Assembly (NCBI GenBank): GCA_029379385.1
Contig: CM055611.1
Coordinates: forward strand, 434,001-498,000
Source: Quillaja saponaria
Lineage: Eukaryota > Streptophyta > Magnoliopsida > Fabales > Quillajaceae
DNA: 64,000 bases
Direction of reading: 5' to 3'
Shown here: in pieces, positions 20,977-32,618 of the stretch
Numbering within the stretch: the first letter of the stretch is position 1
Layout: every line of letters begins with the position of its first letter
Program-made: the position numbers and the translations under genes
The notes under the pieces: model-generated
Seen by the model: the letters and a program-made list of their open reading frames with translations, nothing else
Told to the model about the DNA's origin: nothing
Database searches by the model: none

Positions 20977-22287
20977 GTCCCTGTAAACTTTCCCATCTTG
21001 GTCCAGCAATACCAGCTTCAATGTCTCTGCCACAACTTCACCTGTAAAAGACCCATCATCTTCTCTGGGTACTTCCATACCCAACTTCTTCTCCCCCAAA
21101 ATCCTAGCATTCAGAGACTGTTCGACTGTTAGAGGGAACATAATCAGTGGCCGTCCATAGTGAATTCCTTCTATTACTGAACTCCAACCACAGTGAGTCA
21201 CAAAACCCCCAATTGAATTGTGACCCAGAATTCTCTGTTGAGGTGCCCAACTCGTCCACACAATTCCACGACCTTTGGTTTGTTCTTCAAATCCCTCCGG
21301 TAGCTCAACTGAGTCTGAATTTGGCTGATCAGAAGCCACATTAGACTTCCTTAATGCCCAAAAGAAAGGAAGCCCACATAGCTCAAGCCCTTGAGCAAGC
21401 ATGGTGATTTCATCCTGATTTGGCAGTGATTCAGTTCCAAAAGCTATATAAATTACAGAACCTCTGTCTTGTTGATCCAACCATTCTTTGATCTCCAACC
21501 ATTTGTTGAAATGCTCGTCCTTCTCTTTGTTAGTTATGTGCACAGATGGGGGCACTACGCCCACCGGAACCACTGGTTTATCGAAAATTTTCGAAGTATA
21601 GTCGAACCAATCTGCTTCAATCTCGGGGCAATTTCGTATAAAAATTACTTCACAGGTCGAATGCGAAGCTATGGATTTAGTGGCCGACTCATCCAAAATT
21701 TTGGGAAAAGATTTGACCAAATCCATGATTTTCTTCACCTCATATTTCTTAAGCGACACGGCGGAGGGCAATGAAATATCTGGCTTTTGGAAACCATTCA
21801 TTTGGCGTCCATTGAAGCCTATGTTCCAACAGGGAATGATAGAAAAGTAGCCGTGGGAGATACCAAGGTCTTCTACTATGGCAGCAAGCCAACCAGCTGA
21901 AAAGTCATACAGAATCCAATCAGGGGAATGAGTTTGAAGGAATTGAGTAAGGGGTTCTTTGAGACTGTCGTGAAGCATCCCAAGGTAAGGGGTTTTATCA
22001 GGTGGAATGTCCATGGTGGACTCTGCGTTTTCTGGGAGGTTTGAATTATGGATTACTGGTAAGCTCACTAGATCTATGGAATCTGCTAATTGTGGAGGAA
22101 CTTGTGAAAGGCGTTGGATGTTTCTTGGGGTGGAAATGAAAGAAATATGATGACCCTTTTGAGCAATGAGCTTCGCAAGCTCAAAGAAAGGGTTTATGTG
22201 ACCAAATGCTAACCATGGGAAGAATGCTATGTGGAGCCTGTGATTGGGAGCTGCAGCAGCCATGGTTGGTTTCTTGGTGTTTTCCAC
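20869..22287 (-). CDS. UDP-glycosyltransferase, UGT91-like
   Basis: Intronless 472-residue family-1 glycosyltransferase. The catalytic histidine is H30 in the motif WLAFGHINPF, and the partner aspartate is D128 in YDFSAGW. Both motifs are typical of group A (UGT79/91/94). The PSPG box runs W347-Q390 and includes THCGWSSVIEG. Members of this clade usually attach a second sugar (rhamnose, glucose or xylose) to a glycoside already made by another UGT, for instance on flavonoid or triterpenoid saponin glycosides; this is family knowledge and the substrate here is not shown. It lies about 2 kb from a UGT73-like gene on the same strand, consistent with sequential glycosylation of one compound. The start at 22287 is the only ATG giving a normal N-terminus; a TATAAA-like word lies only about 30 bases upstream, so the true core promoter is uncertain. 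Its 3' end was copied to 5269-5376. Confidence 0.94.
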   Translation of the reverse strand: MENTKKPTMAAAAPNHRLHIAFFPWLAFGHINPFFELAKLIAQKGHHISFISTPRNIQRLSQVPPQLADSIDLVSLPVIHNSNLPENAESTMDIPPDKTPYLGMLHDSLKEPLTQFLQTHSPDWILYDFSAGWLAAIVEDLGISHGYFSIIPCWNIGFNGRQMNGFQKPDISLPSAVSLKKYEVKKIMDLVKSFPKILDESATKSIASHSTCEVIFIRNCPEIEADWFDYTSKIFDKPVVPVGVVPPSVHITNKEKDEHFNKWLEIKEWLDQQDRGSVIYIAFGTESLPNQDEITMLAQGLELCGLPFFWALRKSNVASDQPNSDSVELPEGFEEQTKGRGIVWTSWAPQQRILGHNSIGGFVTHCGWSSVIEGIHYGRPLIMFPLTVEQSLNARILGEKKLGMEVPREDDGSFTGEVVAETLKLVLLDQDGKVYRDKVTEMSKVFGDKDKHEKYMGDLLEFFKNYRSLKRN

Positions 22288-22888
22288 TTGAGCTTCCCGT
22301 TGCAGCCAGTCTTCTGCTTTATAAGCAGATATCCAAACACGTATTACGCGAGGAACACGTTGTTAGACACGACTATTCTTGTCAGCATATTTGCTCATGC
22401 GTACAAGTGGACGGTATTACTTATTCTCGCATTTAATTTGCAATTATTATTAAACTTTTCTAAGGTACTAATCCACTATAGAATTGCATTAAAATCAATA
22501 CCTTGTATGAATTTCATGCTTAAAACTGTTTAGCTAAAAAAAAAAAAAAGAATTTCATGCTTAAAACTTTATACAGTTCTATTCCCCTTTCATCTCACCC
22601 TATTATATGGATACTGAGTGAAATTCAGACAGGAAATATGCGGGTATTGAACCTGATAGGTAAAGAGCAGGAGGCAAGAGAGCATAACAACAATCTGTTT
22701 ATATGGATAACTAATTGAAGCCATTCAACCCAGGCTTAGCGCTATCTACAAAAGAACATCCTCTCCACTTCATCAAGATTAGGGATGAGAACTGAGAAGG
22801 TGAAAGAAACACATTTTTATCTCCTATATACTCGTGTTGAATCACACCCAAAAAATCGAAAAATAAAATAAAACCAACATAAAGATCA
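22288..22888. other. Intergenic region between UGT91 gene and pseudokinase gene
   Basis: It contains the UGT91 upstream region and the 3' untranslated region of the kinase-like gene. No additional gene is seen. Confidence 0.6.
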
Positions 22889-25706
22889 TCAAAATCCTTC
22901 AACACTAGCTCTCCTAGCGACTGATGAAGATGATTTCCGGCTTTCCTGCCGATCAAGCTCCACCAAAGAGAGAGTGGAGGAACAAGCACGAGGAGGGAGT
23001 GACATGACTAGTCCAGAATACCTAGGAGGTGAAAAAGACGGTCGGGCTGCTGATGTGGGTGATGGTGAGAAACTCAGTCTAGGTGCTGGCATTATGATCC
23101 CGTTACAACTGGGAGACCTTAACATCTGTTTTCTAGTAATTGCTGCTGGTTCTTGAAGAGGAAACCGAGAAGCGTACTTCATATCCTGGATAATTTTGAG
23201 ATTCTCAACAACAGTTCTCATGGTGGGTCTTTCTGAAGGCTCCTTTTGAAGGCACCTTTGTGCAATGCCTGCCACTGTCCTGGCTGCTTTAGCAGGAAAG
23301 CGACTTTTTAGTTGAGGATCCATGATCAGGGACAGTCGACAATCATCAGCTAGAAAAGGCCGGCTCCACTTGACTAAATTTCTCTCTTCCTTGGGGTGCC
23401 GGCTATCTAGGTTCTTCCTTCCAGTTAGTAGTTCCAGAAGAACAACGCCGAAACTCCAAACATTGCTCTTTGGAGTGAGCCTTCCTCTTTCTAATGTCTC
23501 CACGGAAAGGTTTGCCACAGCCTGCACATTAACATATTTATGAATAAATCGAGGAAAAGTTCTTATAGAATGGAAAATCATTGCAAAAGAAAGTGATTTT
23601 AAAGGAGTTCCGATGAAGCATGGACACTTCTACCAACTAATGGGTCTTACATCGAACATGAAAGAGAACAACAATACACATCTGAAGGTAAAATATATAA
23701 CTACTTTTGGATTTTAATATGTCACTCAGTCCGAGTCCGTACTTCTTAGTAAAGAATAAACAGAAGAAAGAGACAATATCAGAATTTACTACAACCATAT
23801 CAAACATCTGAAAAAACTTACAACTGAGTTACTGGAGATCTCATTCTCCGGGATATGTCCAACACAACCATATCCTGAAAGCTTCGCACTGAAATCTTTG
23901 TCAATCTGTATGTTGGCGGTTGAAAATTCATTATACATCGCCTGTAGATATAAGAGGTGTCAGACTGTCGGTGGCAAAAGAAATGCAGCTATTCAGATCT
24001 ATTTTTGAAAGGGAAAATGAATAGAATCAAAGACTTGATGAGCTTATCCATCTTACAGTTCAAAATAGCCATTCTAGAGAATCATATAGTGAGCAAAACT
24101 GATTGCATTAGCAGTAAGAATTTCAGTTATTCTAATATGAACAATTAGAAACAAACTTCAGTACCTGGAAAGGCCCTTCCTCATGCAAGAAAGTGAGACC
24201 CTGCGCAGCACCTAAAGCAATTTTTATTCTAGTGATCCAATCAATAGGGGGCCCATCAGATCTCCCATAAAGCAAGTGATCCAAGCTTCCATGATAGAGC
24301 CTCTCGTAAACCAATATTCGTTGTTCTGAACCTTCACGTGCATGAAAACCCAGCAATTTGCAGAGGTTTGGATGTTGCAAAGATGCAAGAGTATTAACTT
24401 CATTTATGAATTCTTTCAAGCCCTGAAAGAACACAGACACACCAACACTGTATCATAAAGTGCTCAGAAGCAGCAGGTGTTTTTTAGTTTTTGGGGGAAA
24501 TATAGTTTCCAAGATCCCAGAAAAATCATAGAAGTCTTCTATCAAACTAGGTTTTACTTGGATGAATGAACCATGTATATTCTAAACCGGTAAACTACTA
24601 CTATATCATTGCATTAAGCAACGATTTAAATATCAATCAGACAATAAAAAACCAGATGGGCAAAAAATTGAAGTCAAATACGGAGTTCAATGAAAAGGCA
24701 ATTTTCTTTTCTTTTTTTTTTTTTTTTTTTGAACAAATGAAAAGGCAATTTTCAAAGACATGTTTATGGATACATTCACCACAACATAATTTAAAACTTA
24801 CAAGTAATATATCTCATTTAAATATAGAAAACACATTCAATTTCTAGAAGCAGGTATGATACATTATCTTTGTGAGGGAGCACACAATTTCTAAGAACAT
24901 ATTGAACAACAGCGAATTACAAAAACAATGAAAAAAATAAAATCAAAGACAATGAAAGCTAATACTAATCTATATTTAAGAAATTCTTCATATATAGCCG
25001 TCAGTGATTAATAGCACTGACAATACCTAGAGAATGAAAGCGATGCAGTCTTGACGGGAGAATCAAGTACCTGAGTGGATGGATGAAGGCGTGTAATGGT
25101 GGCTTCAAACTTCTTTGAACTTGAAGCATCATCACCGAAGGAAGCTTTATAATAGGTGGAAGAAAGACCTTCTGACATGCATCGATCTGAAGAGAAATAG
25201 TGGCAAGCAGCAGCAATTTCCTCGTACAAAAAGTTCCGAAGAGTTCCAGTCGGTGGGAGTGGCAAAGGTCCAGAAGCATAAAGAGGGCCACTGGCAGTGA
25301 AAGACTTAAAGCTACCAGTAGCCTTCAGTACACCAGCACTCTGAGGTGAGGGGAGAGGTAATGGTTGTGGGCTTGGGCTTGGGGAACGCTGTTCCTTTAA
25401 TGAACCAGCTCTGTATTTCGACTCCTCTTGTTCCTCATACTCAACTGATGACAAAGCATCTTGTTCTGCTGCATCAAGAGCTGATGGAGCAGATAATGCT
25501 CTTGCTCTATTGTTGGAGACTTTATGAACTGATTGAACAGGCTTTACTCTGGTCCTAAAACTTGGAGGTGCTGACTGCAGTGAGCGAGTATGTATTTGAG
25601 GTTGTGGCAGCACACTAGGTGTATGCTCCTCACAGTTCACACGTTTTACAGGAATGAAATGTTCAGACTTTTTCTTCTTACTCTTTAATACAGTGAAACA
25701 ACCCAT
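22889..25706 (-). CDS. RLCK-type protein kinase-like, predicted pseudokinase
   Basis: Four coding exons: 25706-25071, 24422-24165, 23941-23822 and 23521-22889, all phase-0 GT-AG junctions, giving 548 residues. The N-terminus MGC suggests myristoylation and palmitoylation. A Ser/Pro-rich linker (to about residue 150) precedes a kinase domain related to receptor-like cytoplasmic kinases of the PBS1-like type, and a second Ser/Pro-rich tail follows. Key residues are lost. The glycine loop reads SEGLSSTYYK (178-187), the ATP lysine is T205 in EATITRL, the HRD aspartate is E303 (Y-N-E), DFG reads G-Y-G (321-323), APE reads SVE, and the DVWSFG aspartate is N. The alpha-C glutamate, the VIb asparagine N308 and hydrophobic spine positions remain. 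The fold is therefore probably kept without catalysis. The open frame across four exons argues for a functional scaffold or decoy rather than a decayed gene. Confidence 0.88.
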
Positions 25707-26960
25707 ACTATTTATGTTTGAATATTTCTGCAAAGGCACAATGAAGAGCATCAGCATCCGTTAAAAGCTTAAACTTAGTAACATGAAAAGTATAACAGTC
25801 TCATGATTATAAATTTCATCAAGTGACATTCTGAGAAGAAAGACATAAGTGAGAAGCATTCTTTCACAAAACCATGATTGGGGTTTTTGGCTTTTATACT
25901 AAGTTTGTGACATAAAGTGCCATTAGAAGGAAGTAACAAAATGAAAAAACAGGAATTTCCTTAGGCTGCTTGTAAAGAAAATGCGAAAGGCTGAAAATAA
26001 GAGTTATAATTACCTTTATCATATTCTCAAATTAAAAAAGAAAAAGGTGAAATTGGGAATGCAAAATGTAAGGTGATTATTCCAACCAACAGTCTTACTG
26101 AATTGGCAATTTCCACCTAAATCCTACAAGCAATGGTGTTGGTTTAATTATGAAAAGAAAACACTTTCAATCTGTCTACCATGCACAATTGAGGGAAAGT
26201 AAAACCTTTCCTGCCTTCTCATGTTCATTCCTACCAGGGGTACCAAGTATAACGGAACTGCTGAAGGCTCATAATCCATTGTGAACAATATTGTTAGATA
26301 AATTTATTAACAAAATCCCCATGACAATGATAACTTTTCCCCCATCAGCCAAATAGCCAAGAGAGTATTATACGCCCCCACTAACAAACTATATTATTAA
26401 ACTGCAAAAAAGTTATGACCTATGATTATGAGCTTCATATCAATTAATGCTTATCCAGGAAACTGACAAGAAACCAATGAATCAATATCCGTTCAACAAT
26501 ATAAAAAACCACCCAGATCTACAACACCAAATTCAACAAACCCATATTTTCTTATTCAAAAAAAATAAAAAATCACGGCAAGCCGTACGAGATTCCTAGG
26601 TAAAAATCACCACAAGTAGTATCACCCATTTACAAGGCAAATCAAACAGAAACGAACAAGGTCAAAAATCTTCAAACACAAATTCCTCCAAAATAAATTT
26701 TCCACGAAATCAGCCAATCCTATGATGATCGGAATCAATTAAACAAACCTGTGCGATACAAGCTCATGCAACTCCCACTGAACCGATTACCAGAAGCAAA
26801 TTGGTGAAATCGGAATCTGTGGCTTTGATTCCACGAAGAAAAACCCTTATCGAGTCAAAGAAAGCAATCTCAGATTGGGGGAAGGCAGAGAGGTGAAGAA
26901 GTTCTTAGAGAGAGAGAGAGAGAAAGAGAAGGAGCGAGAAAAGACAGAGAATCTGAGAGG
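25707..26960 (-). other. 5' untranslated exon and leader intron of the pseudokinase gene
   Basis: A good acceptor (TTTGCAG before AAATATTC) lies about 20 bases before the ATG, and a matching donor (CACAG|GTTTGT) at 26749|26748. This implies a leader intron of about 1 kb and a non-coding first exon of about 200 bases. That exon contains a GA microsatellite (about 26907-26923; CT in the transcript). Confidence 0.55.
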
Positions 26961-27709
26961 TATGGAGCCCAATGAGCAGTGGTCAAACCTACCAAAGCCC
27001 AGATTTAATTAGTGATTAAATTATAATCATTTTTTATGTATAAACAACAGAAACGGCTTCCTCTGTATTTTCTTTTTGACGATATTACCCTCAAGATTTT
27101 CTTTAATGTATATTGCCATTTTCGATTGTTACGTCATTAGAAAAGTTTTAAACCCTTCGAAATGACATATATACCCTTCACTGTTTGCGTCATAACCATA
27201 TGAAACAAGTAAACAGACTTTGCTTTGAACAGATTTCTCCTACTTTCTGGTTTGAGATTTGAACTTTGACTATCAGTTGTGAATTTGTTATCAGGTTTGT
27301 TTTCTTTTCTTAGAAATAGGTCAAAAGTTATATTTAAATTAATTGCTGCAACTAAAAAAAAAGAGTGCAAGGACTAGTTGGACAATGCAAAACCGTAATT
27401 GAAATACAAGTTAAGGAAAAAAAATTAAAAATTGAAAGACAGATCCATGACCATTGGCCCCATTATGGTAATTTCATTTGTCCACCTCCTTTTTCAACGA
27501 AAAGCGCCTCGATTGAAGTGACAACGCAGTCAAAGTTGGAAATTAATTTTGAAATAAAAAACCCATGTTTCCAAAGTATAGTCAGAAGACGCTCTTTGAT
27601 TATAAAACATACTCGTAGGATTGGCGGTTAGCAAATATGATTTAATTAAAGATAACAATTGATCAGATATTTTATCTAATCTAATAATAATAAATTAGAC
27701 AATATTTAA

Positions 27710-27736
27710 AATAAAATAAAATAAAATAAAATAAAA
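27710..27736. repeat. (ATAAA)n microsatellite
   Basis: Five to six uninterrupted units of the pentamer ATAAA. Confidence 0.9.
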
Positions 27737-28159
27737 TTTTAAAGTAATATCAAGAGTTAATAAAATAGAAGAATAAAACAAAAATAATCTTAAAAATAAT
27801 TTGTACAGATATATATAATAAAATCAAAAAATACATAAATTAATAAATTTAAATATAGTTAATTTTTTTATTTTTTTTTAAACTCAATTTTACGAATCTA
27901 AGAAATTTTGTATATTATTTATTTAAATAATTATCAATAAATTTTCATTAATTATTTACTTAAATAGTTGTTGCAGATCTATATAGAAAAATAGACTAAA
28001 AAATAAGATATTTGTTACCCATCATTACCTATTAAGTTTTAGATAATTTACTACAATATATTTAGAAAATATATTGATTAATTTCTTTTGGTTTACACTT
28101 AGTTTCTATGTTGACTAATTTACAAATTTCAAATTTCAATATTTTAAAAAAATTAATAA

Positions 28160-28310
28160 AAAATAAAACTAGGCGAGTTGATCCAGATCTGGTTAGGCTG
28201 ATCTATCATGATTCTACAGATCGGATGGATTAGATTTGATCCAATCCGAAAAGTCTTTGGATCATGCTTAGATCGGATCGGGTCCGACCCGATCCATTGC
28301 CATCCTTAGA
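28160..28310. mobile_element. Transposon-end-like segment, truncated
   Basis: GATCGGATCGGGTCCGACC followed by ATCCATTGCCATCCTTAGAC resembles the right end of plant MITE/hAT-type elements, whose termini read TAGGGATGGCAATGG on the opposite strand. No matching left end was found upstream, so the element is truncated or the similarity is superficial. Confidence 0.3.
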
Positions 28311-29529
28311 CATAACGGTGACTATGTATCCACCACCCATGTAAATTGAATTTGAGGGTGGTTTAGGTTGAGGCAGAGATCATAGTTTGAAATAATGATC
28401 AAAGCTTCAACTTGGTGTCTGTTTGAATTGTCCAAAAACTAAAATGTTAGTGGTTATTGTCTGAAAAGTAGTTTTGTGTATAAATTGTCAAAAACACATG
28501 CTGTATTAAAATAAACAAATTTTTAATTGAAATTAAACTATTTTATTATTCATTTTTATTTTTAAATAAAATTAAATTAATTTTTAATTCAATTTTGATT
28601 TTTAATTTGAATTAAAGAAAAAATTAATTCATTTTTTATTTTTAATTAAAATTAGACTATCTTTTGGCCACATAAACAAATTCAATTACAAAAATGTAAG
28701 TTTGAATTAAAAAAAAATTCTTAAATTATAAAAAATATTTTTTTTGGGACTTTAAAAAAATACATTGCTTCAAATCAAGCCTATTTTTGCCTCTCTAACT
28801 CAAGTTACGTACACTTGTAGCGACTGGAATATTTAGTGTAATGAAGATTTTTTTATTCACCAACACTTGCCTGACCTCAGCAACTTCGGCCAATTTTCGG
28901 ACTTAGGCATTGAATTAATGAAAGTCAATTATTGTGGCTAGGACATCTCATATGATAGGAATTAATCTCTTAACATAAGAGTTTTAGCTCGAGGAGAATA
29001 AGGGGCTAGATTGGTTCATTATCTACTTAGTCAAATCCACCACCATAGTAATATTGTCATTAATGGCGGTTACCTTTTTAGTCTTCCTCTTCCTACTTTG
29101 TGGGATATTAGCACCATTTGCAACAAACGGTGCAAGGTACTGATGTTTGTCCAGGGTAGGAAGTTATCATTCACTCAAGTATTGTGCATACATATTAAAA
29201 TCTTCAACTTCAAGAGAATATTCATATTCATTTTCGATAGTAGAAACTGTTTTGTGGGTGGAGTAGGTGTGTAGCCAATTTCATAATCATCATCATCAGC
29301 AGTAGCAGCCCTTAGCAACACTCTAGAATACAGTATATGCTTCTAATCCTGAAGCATAAGTACTAGTCTATCTCCTCACTCAACTTGAAACTCTTGTTCT
29401 TGAATTTCAGCACTTCCTTATTATTTCGTTGTATTCAAAAAAAGAATTAGATACAACTAATTAAAAAATATTTGAACAAAAATTTGGAAAAAATATAATA
29501 AATTTATATTCATTTATTGCTCCCACCTT

Positions 29530-29815
29530 CGTTCATCCTCATTCATATCTTCTTCAGCAAATCCCATGCGACGCCGATTTGCTTTCTTAATTTATGATAC
29601 AAGTTCCAATCTTTCAATAGTTTATCCCACTTATTACGGTATTGATTGTATTACGGTATTGATTGTATTCTAAATATATACTCAGTAATCTCTGTGAATC
29701 TAATTAAAAATTTGAATACCGAAGGCCTTCTTTGTTTTTCCCTTTTCTCAATGTAGTAATCCACGAAATCCTTCATCTCTTGTGGTCTCCAGATTAGTCT
29801 ACCATTGTTACAATA
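29530..29815 (-). pseudogene. Myb/SANT-like (transposon-associated) gene remnant
   Basis: The minus-strand translation reads from a W-x-x-x-E-M-K-DFVDYYIEK start to NKWDKLLKDWNLYHKL and QIGVAWDLLKKI. This is the layout of the Myb/SANT-like DNA-binding domain found in plant proteins related to PIF/Harbinger transposons. A stop codon sits between the two halves, where 17 bases (ATTACGGTATTGATTGT) are directly duplicated at about 29633-29669. There is no start codon or downstream continuation, so it is a broken fragment. Confidence 0.55.
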
Positions 29816-29832
29816 TCGTAAAATAAAATTGA

Positions 29833-30680
29833 AAACTAAAAATTTTGATAGAAAGAAAACTTGGAAGAATGTCGGTGGAATTTAATAATGATGTGAAATT
29901 TGAGAATGAATATGGATATTTATAAAGTTAGACTAATGCGCTTCTTAGGTGCGACTGCAGCTGCCATGTAGGTCATAGACTACGGCAGCCCAGTTGCCAA
30001 ACAGGGCCTACGTTATTTAGTTTTGCCATGTGTCAAGAATGTCGTGACATATTTTCTTGATTCGAAAAGATTGTTGCCGTTATTACGGGTTAGAATTCAG
30101 AGGTTCGATCGTAACCATGGATCTTAATGAAGAAATGGCACATTTAAGTTTGATTAAACACATTAGCTATCAACTGCTTTCTTAGATGCTCTAGCATGAG
30201 AAGAACATTTACATGAATAGTACAGTTTAACAATTTTAAAAGAAAACAACAGGGAAATAAAAATAAAAAATTGCATACGAATATGCTAAGCCTTGCGTAT
30301 TGGTTATGTAAGAGCCTCACTCAGTACATTCTACAGTTGAGATTCTCTCACAAACCTAACTATTCAGTTAGTTTCACCTCTCTTTCTCAATGTTTTTTTG
30401 GGCAGTTTCTCTTCTCCTTCCAGTTTGGCAGTCAAACAAGCAGATCTCCTGCAAATAAGGAGAATATCTACATCAATTTAATACTTTGCTATGCTCTCTT
30501 AATGCTTTCCCCAAATTTAGCTACAATTTAACCCAAATTTATGCTCTTCGTACGGTCGCAAGAGTGGAGTTGTCATGTTTCTCAGAAAATTCAACGCTTT
30601 GACTGGTTACAGAATGGGCCAACCACATCTCGCCTCTGCCCAACAACAGGAAAAAAAATGCATTGCTATTGGCAAAGTTC
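29833..30680. other. Intergenic stretch
   Basis: No convincing gene. Part may be the 3' untranslated region of the gene at 30681-31428. Confidence 0.45.
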
Positions 30681-31428
30681 TCAGTTTAAAATGGCATGAG
30701 AGGCTACATATTTCCATGTTTTCCAAGCATATTCTGATACTTTACCTTCATCAAAATTAAAATAATTTTCCAAATAAAACAATACTGAACAAGCTACCAA
30801 AGCAACTAATGGAAGTATCAGCAGATTACTCATTTTCTGTGTCTTGCGTTTCTTGAACAACAGAGCAGAGTACAAGAAAAGTACCGAGCTGTGGCTGATA
30901 AATCTCTTGTAATCTTTCGGGCAGAGAGACTGTATCAGAAACGCAAGGATCATCACAACCAAAGAACCTATAAAAGCTGGTTTCTGCAATACATAGAATT
31001 ACATTGTGTGAATTTATTGAACTGGAAAAGAAAAAAAAAAAAAAAAGAAAGAGAGCAAACACTCTAATAACAGTAAAAGCTAGCCGAATGGGAAAATTTT
31101 AGTGATAATTATGCTGTATATATACCTCACAAGCAAGTCGTTCCAATAAATTTGGTAAACTTTTGGCTTCTGGGTGTCGAAGATTCAACAGTTTCTTAAC
31201 AGAACTGGATTTGTTTTTGGTGCTTCTGGCCCGAAAGTTCTTGACAAGTCTGAGGAATTTGGATTTCAAGAATCCTTTTTGTTGCTCTGTGTTTGACACT
31301 CTGGGATCAGAATTCACTTTGAAGACAAATCTACGAAGCTTGAATATAACAGAGAGTCTACAGAATTTCCAAGTGGGTGCCAATGTCGTTGCTCTAAATT
31401 TGAAGCTGAAGTTCTTGGACCCTGGCAT
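30681..31428 (-). CDS. Small two-exon membrane-protein candidate, unknown function
   Basis: Exon 1 is 31428-31126 and exon 2 is 30983-30681, joined by a GT-AG intron in phase 0, giving 201 residues. The first 40 residues are rich in basic, hydroxylated and aromatic residues with few acidic ones, as in an organelle transit peptide. The middle is strongly basic. The second exon encodes two likely membrane segments (around FIGSLVVMILAFLIQ and LILPLVALVACSVLFYL) and a polar tail. No family is recognised. An alternative reading of exon 2, in the frame containing CDDPCVSDTVSLPERL, would require a different donor; the nearby one creates a stop, so I prefer the frame given. The gene could also be spurious. 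Confidence 0.35.
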
Positions 31429-32033
31429 GGATTTTGATTTTCCATATTTGACGCCTTTCTACTTGCATTGTAGAAGAAAATGGCAGAGCTCCCAATGTTG
31501 AAGTACTGTATTAGCAAACTACCAATTAATTTCTTACCGTCAACAAGTCATACTAGCCGTTAGCTTTATTAGTGGAGTAACTTTTTTTAATGGGGGCAAG
31601 AGCACACAACTTTGTGAATAGAAAAATACAAACACATCCTCACAATAATACCAAAGGAGTGCATAAGAACCAGCATACAAATGTTCACAGGCTGAACAGT
31701 GAACATGGACTGGTGCAGTAGTGCTGTTTTACATGTCAAGTAATATAAGATTAGAGATTAGCTGACAGCACCCTTGCCATTTCTATTTTCACTCCTTCCT
31801 TTCTTTTTAACTTTTACATTGTCAACAAACTGATTGTTTTCTTTTTTTCCTCAAAAAATGTACAAGTTAAGCATAATCAGCCTCATGATCTCTAAAAGTA
31901 CTACCAAATTCACAAATGTCCTCCTGCAGTTCGAACGTTGGAATAGACGTCCACATGAACTCTACATATAGCTAGCTAGCAGCAAATCTTATAAAAACTT
32001 GACATTTCTGCTCATTTACCCAGCTAGGCAAAT
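31429..32033. other. Intergenic stretch and ATL 3' untranslated region
   Basis: No gene seen. The part nearest 32034 is expected to be 3' untranslated sequence of the RING gene. Confidence 0.5.
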
Positions 32034-32618
32034 CTAACTTGTCTGATCAACCACCACCACAATGTTATCTTGCTGGCGGGACCCATTTTCCAATGGCTGA
32101 GCTCCGGAGACACCATGATTTGCTTTTGAAGGTGTTAAGTGCTGAAGCAGCGAAAGACGACAATTTGGGCAAGATGAATGTGACACAAGCCATGGATCTA
32201 TGCACTTCACATGGAATTCGTGGTTGCATTTTGGTAGTACTCGAATTTTCTGTCCCTTCTCAAACTCGCCTAGACAAATTGGGCATTCTGACACCGGAAT
32301 ATTTACGCCTGACCCATAAACGGCTACCGGAATCTGACATAAATCTTGTTTGTTTAGGCCTCTGGCAGCTAGTCTTGAGGCTGTTTGTTCTGGGGTTTCT
32401 GTGGAAAATCTGTGTCTAAAACGCAAAGCACAGCGCACTATTGAGTTCAGCCCAAGAGCACATAGTAGTGCACACAACAAAGCTGCCAATATGATCACCA
32501 TATTGGTATCAAAGTTGGCATCGTAGATGTACGAATCACGTGTCCTGTTCCCATATGCCGGTTGCGCACTTAGCTCGTTGACAAGAAGACGGCGATGTAT
32601 ATTTACCATCAATTCCAT
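32034..32618 (-). CDS. ATL-type RING-H2 E3 ubiquitin ligase
   Basis: Single-exon 194-residue protein with the ATL layout: one membrane segment (about 39-59), a basic juxtamembrane stretch, a GLD-like motif ([11 protein letters not shown] at 87-97), then a RING-H2 domain. The zinc ligands are C112, C115, C131, H133, H136, C139, C150 and C153 (C-x2-C-x15-C-x-H-x2-H-x2-C-x10-C-x2-C), with the tryptophan W143 that contacts E2 enzymes. ATL proteins are membrane-anchored ubiquitin ligases, often rapidly induced by stress or elicitors; the target here is unknown. Length and lack of introns are typical. The start at 32618 is uncertain by three residues because M4 also fits. Confidence 0.95.
   Translation of the reverse strand: MELMVNIHRRLLVNELSAQPAYGNRTRDSYIYDANFDTNMVIILAALLCALLCALGLNSIVRCALRFRHRFSTETPEQTASRLAARGLNKQDLCQIPVAVYGSGVNIPVSECPICLGEFEKGQKIRVLPKCNHEFHVKCIDPWLVSHSSCPNCRLSLLQHLTPSKANHGVSGAQPLENGSRQQDNIVVVVDQTS

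Larger units (their letters stand above)
26961..29500. other. Intergenic region
   Basis: AT-rich and without recognisable coding sequence. ORFs up to 96 codons have no family features. Contents listed separately: an ATAAA microsatellite and a transposon-end-like segment. Confidence 0.5.

Noticed and set aside
30826..31062. Alternative frame over the second exon of the small membrane-protein candidate (CDDPCVSDTVSLPERL...)
   Set aside because: It cannot be joined in frame to exon 1 with the available splice sites; the alternative donor creates a stop.
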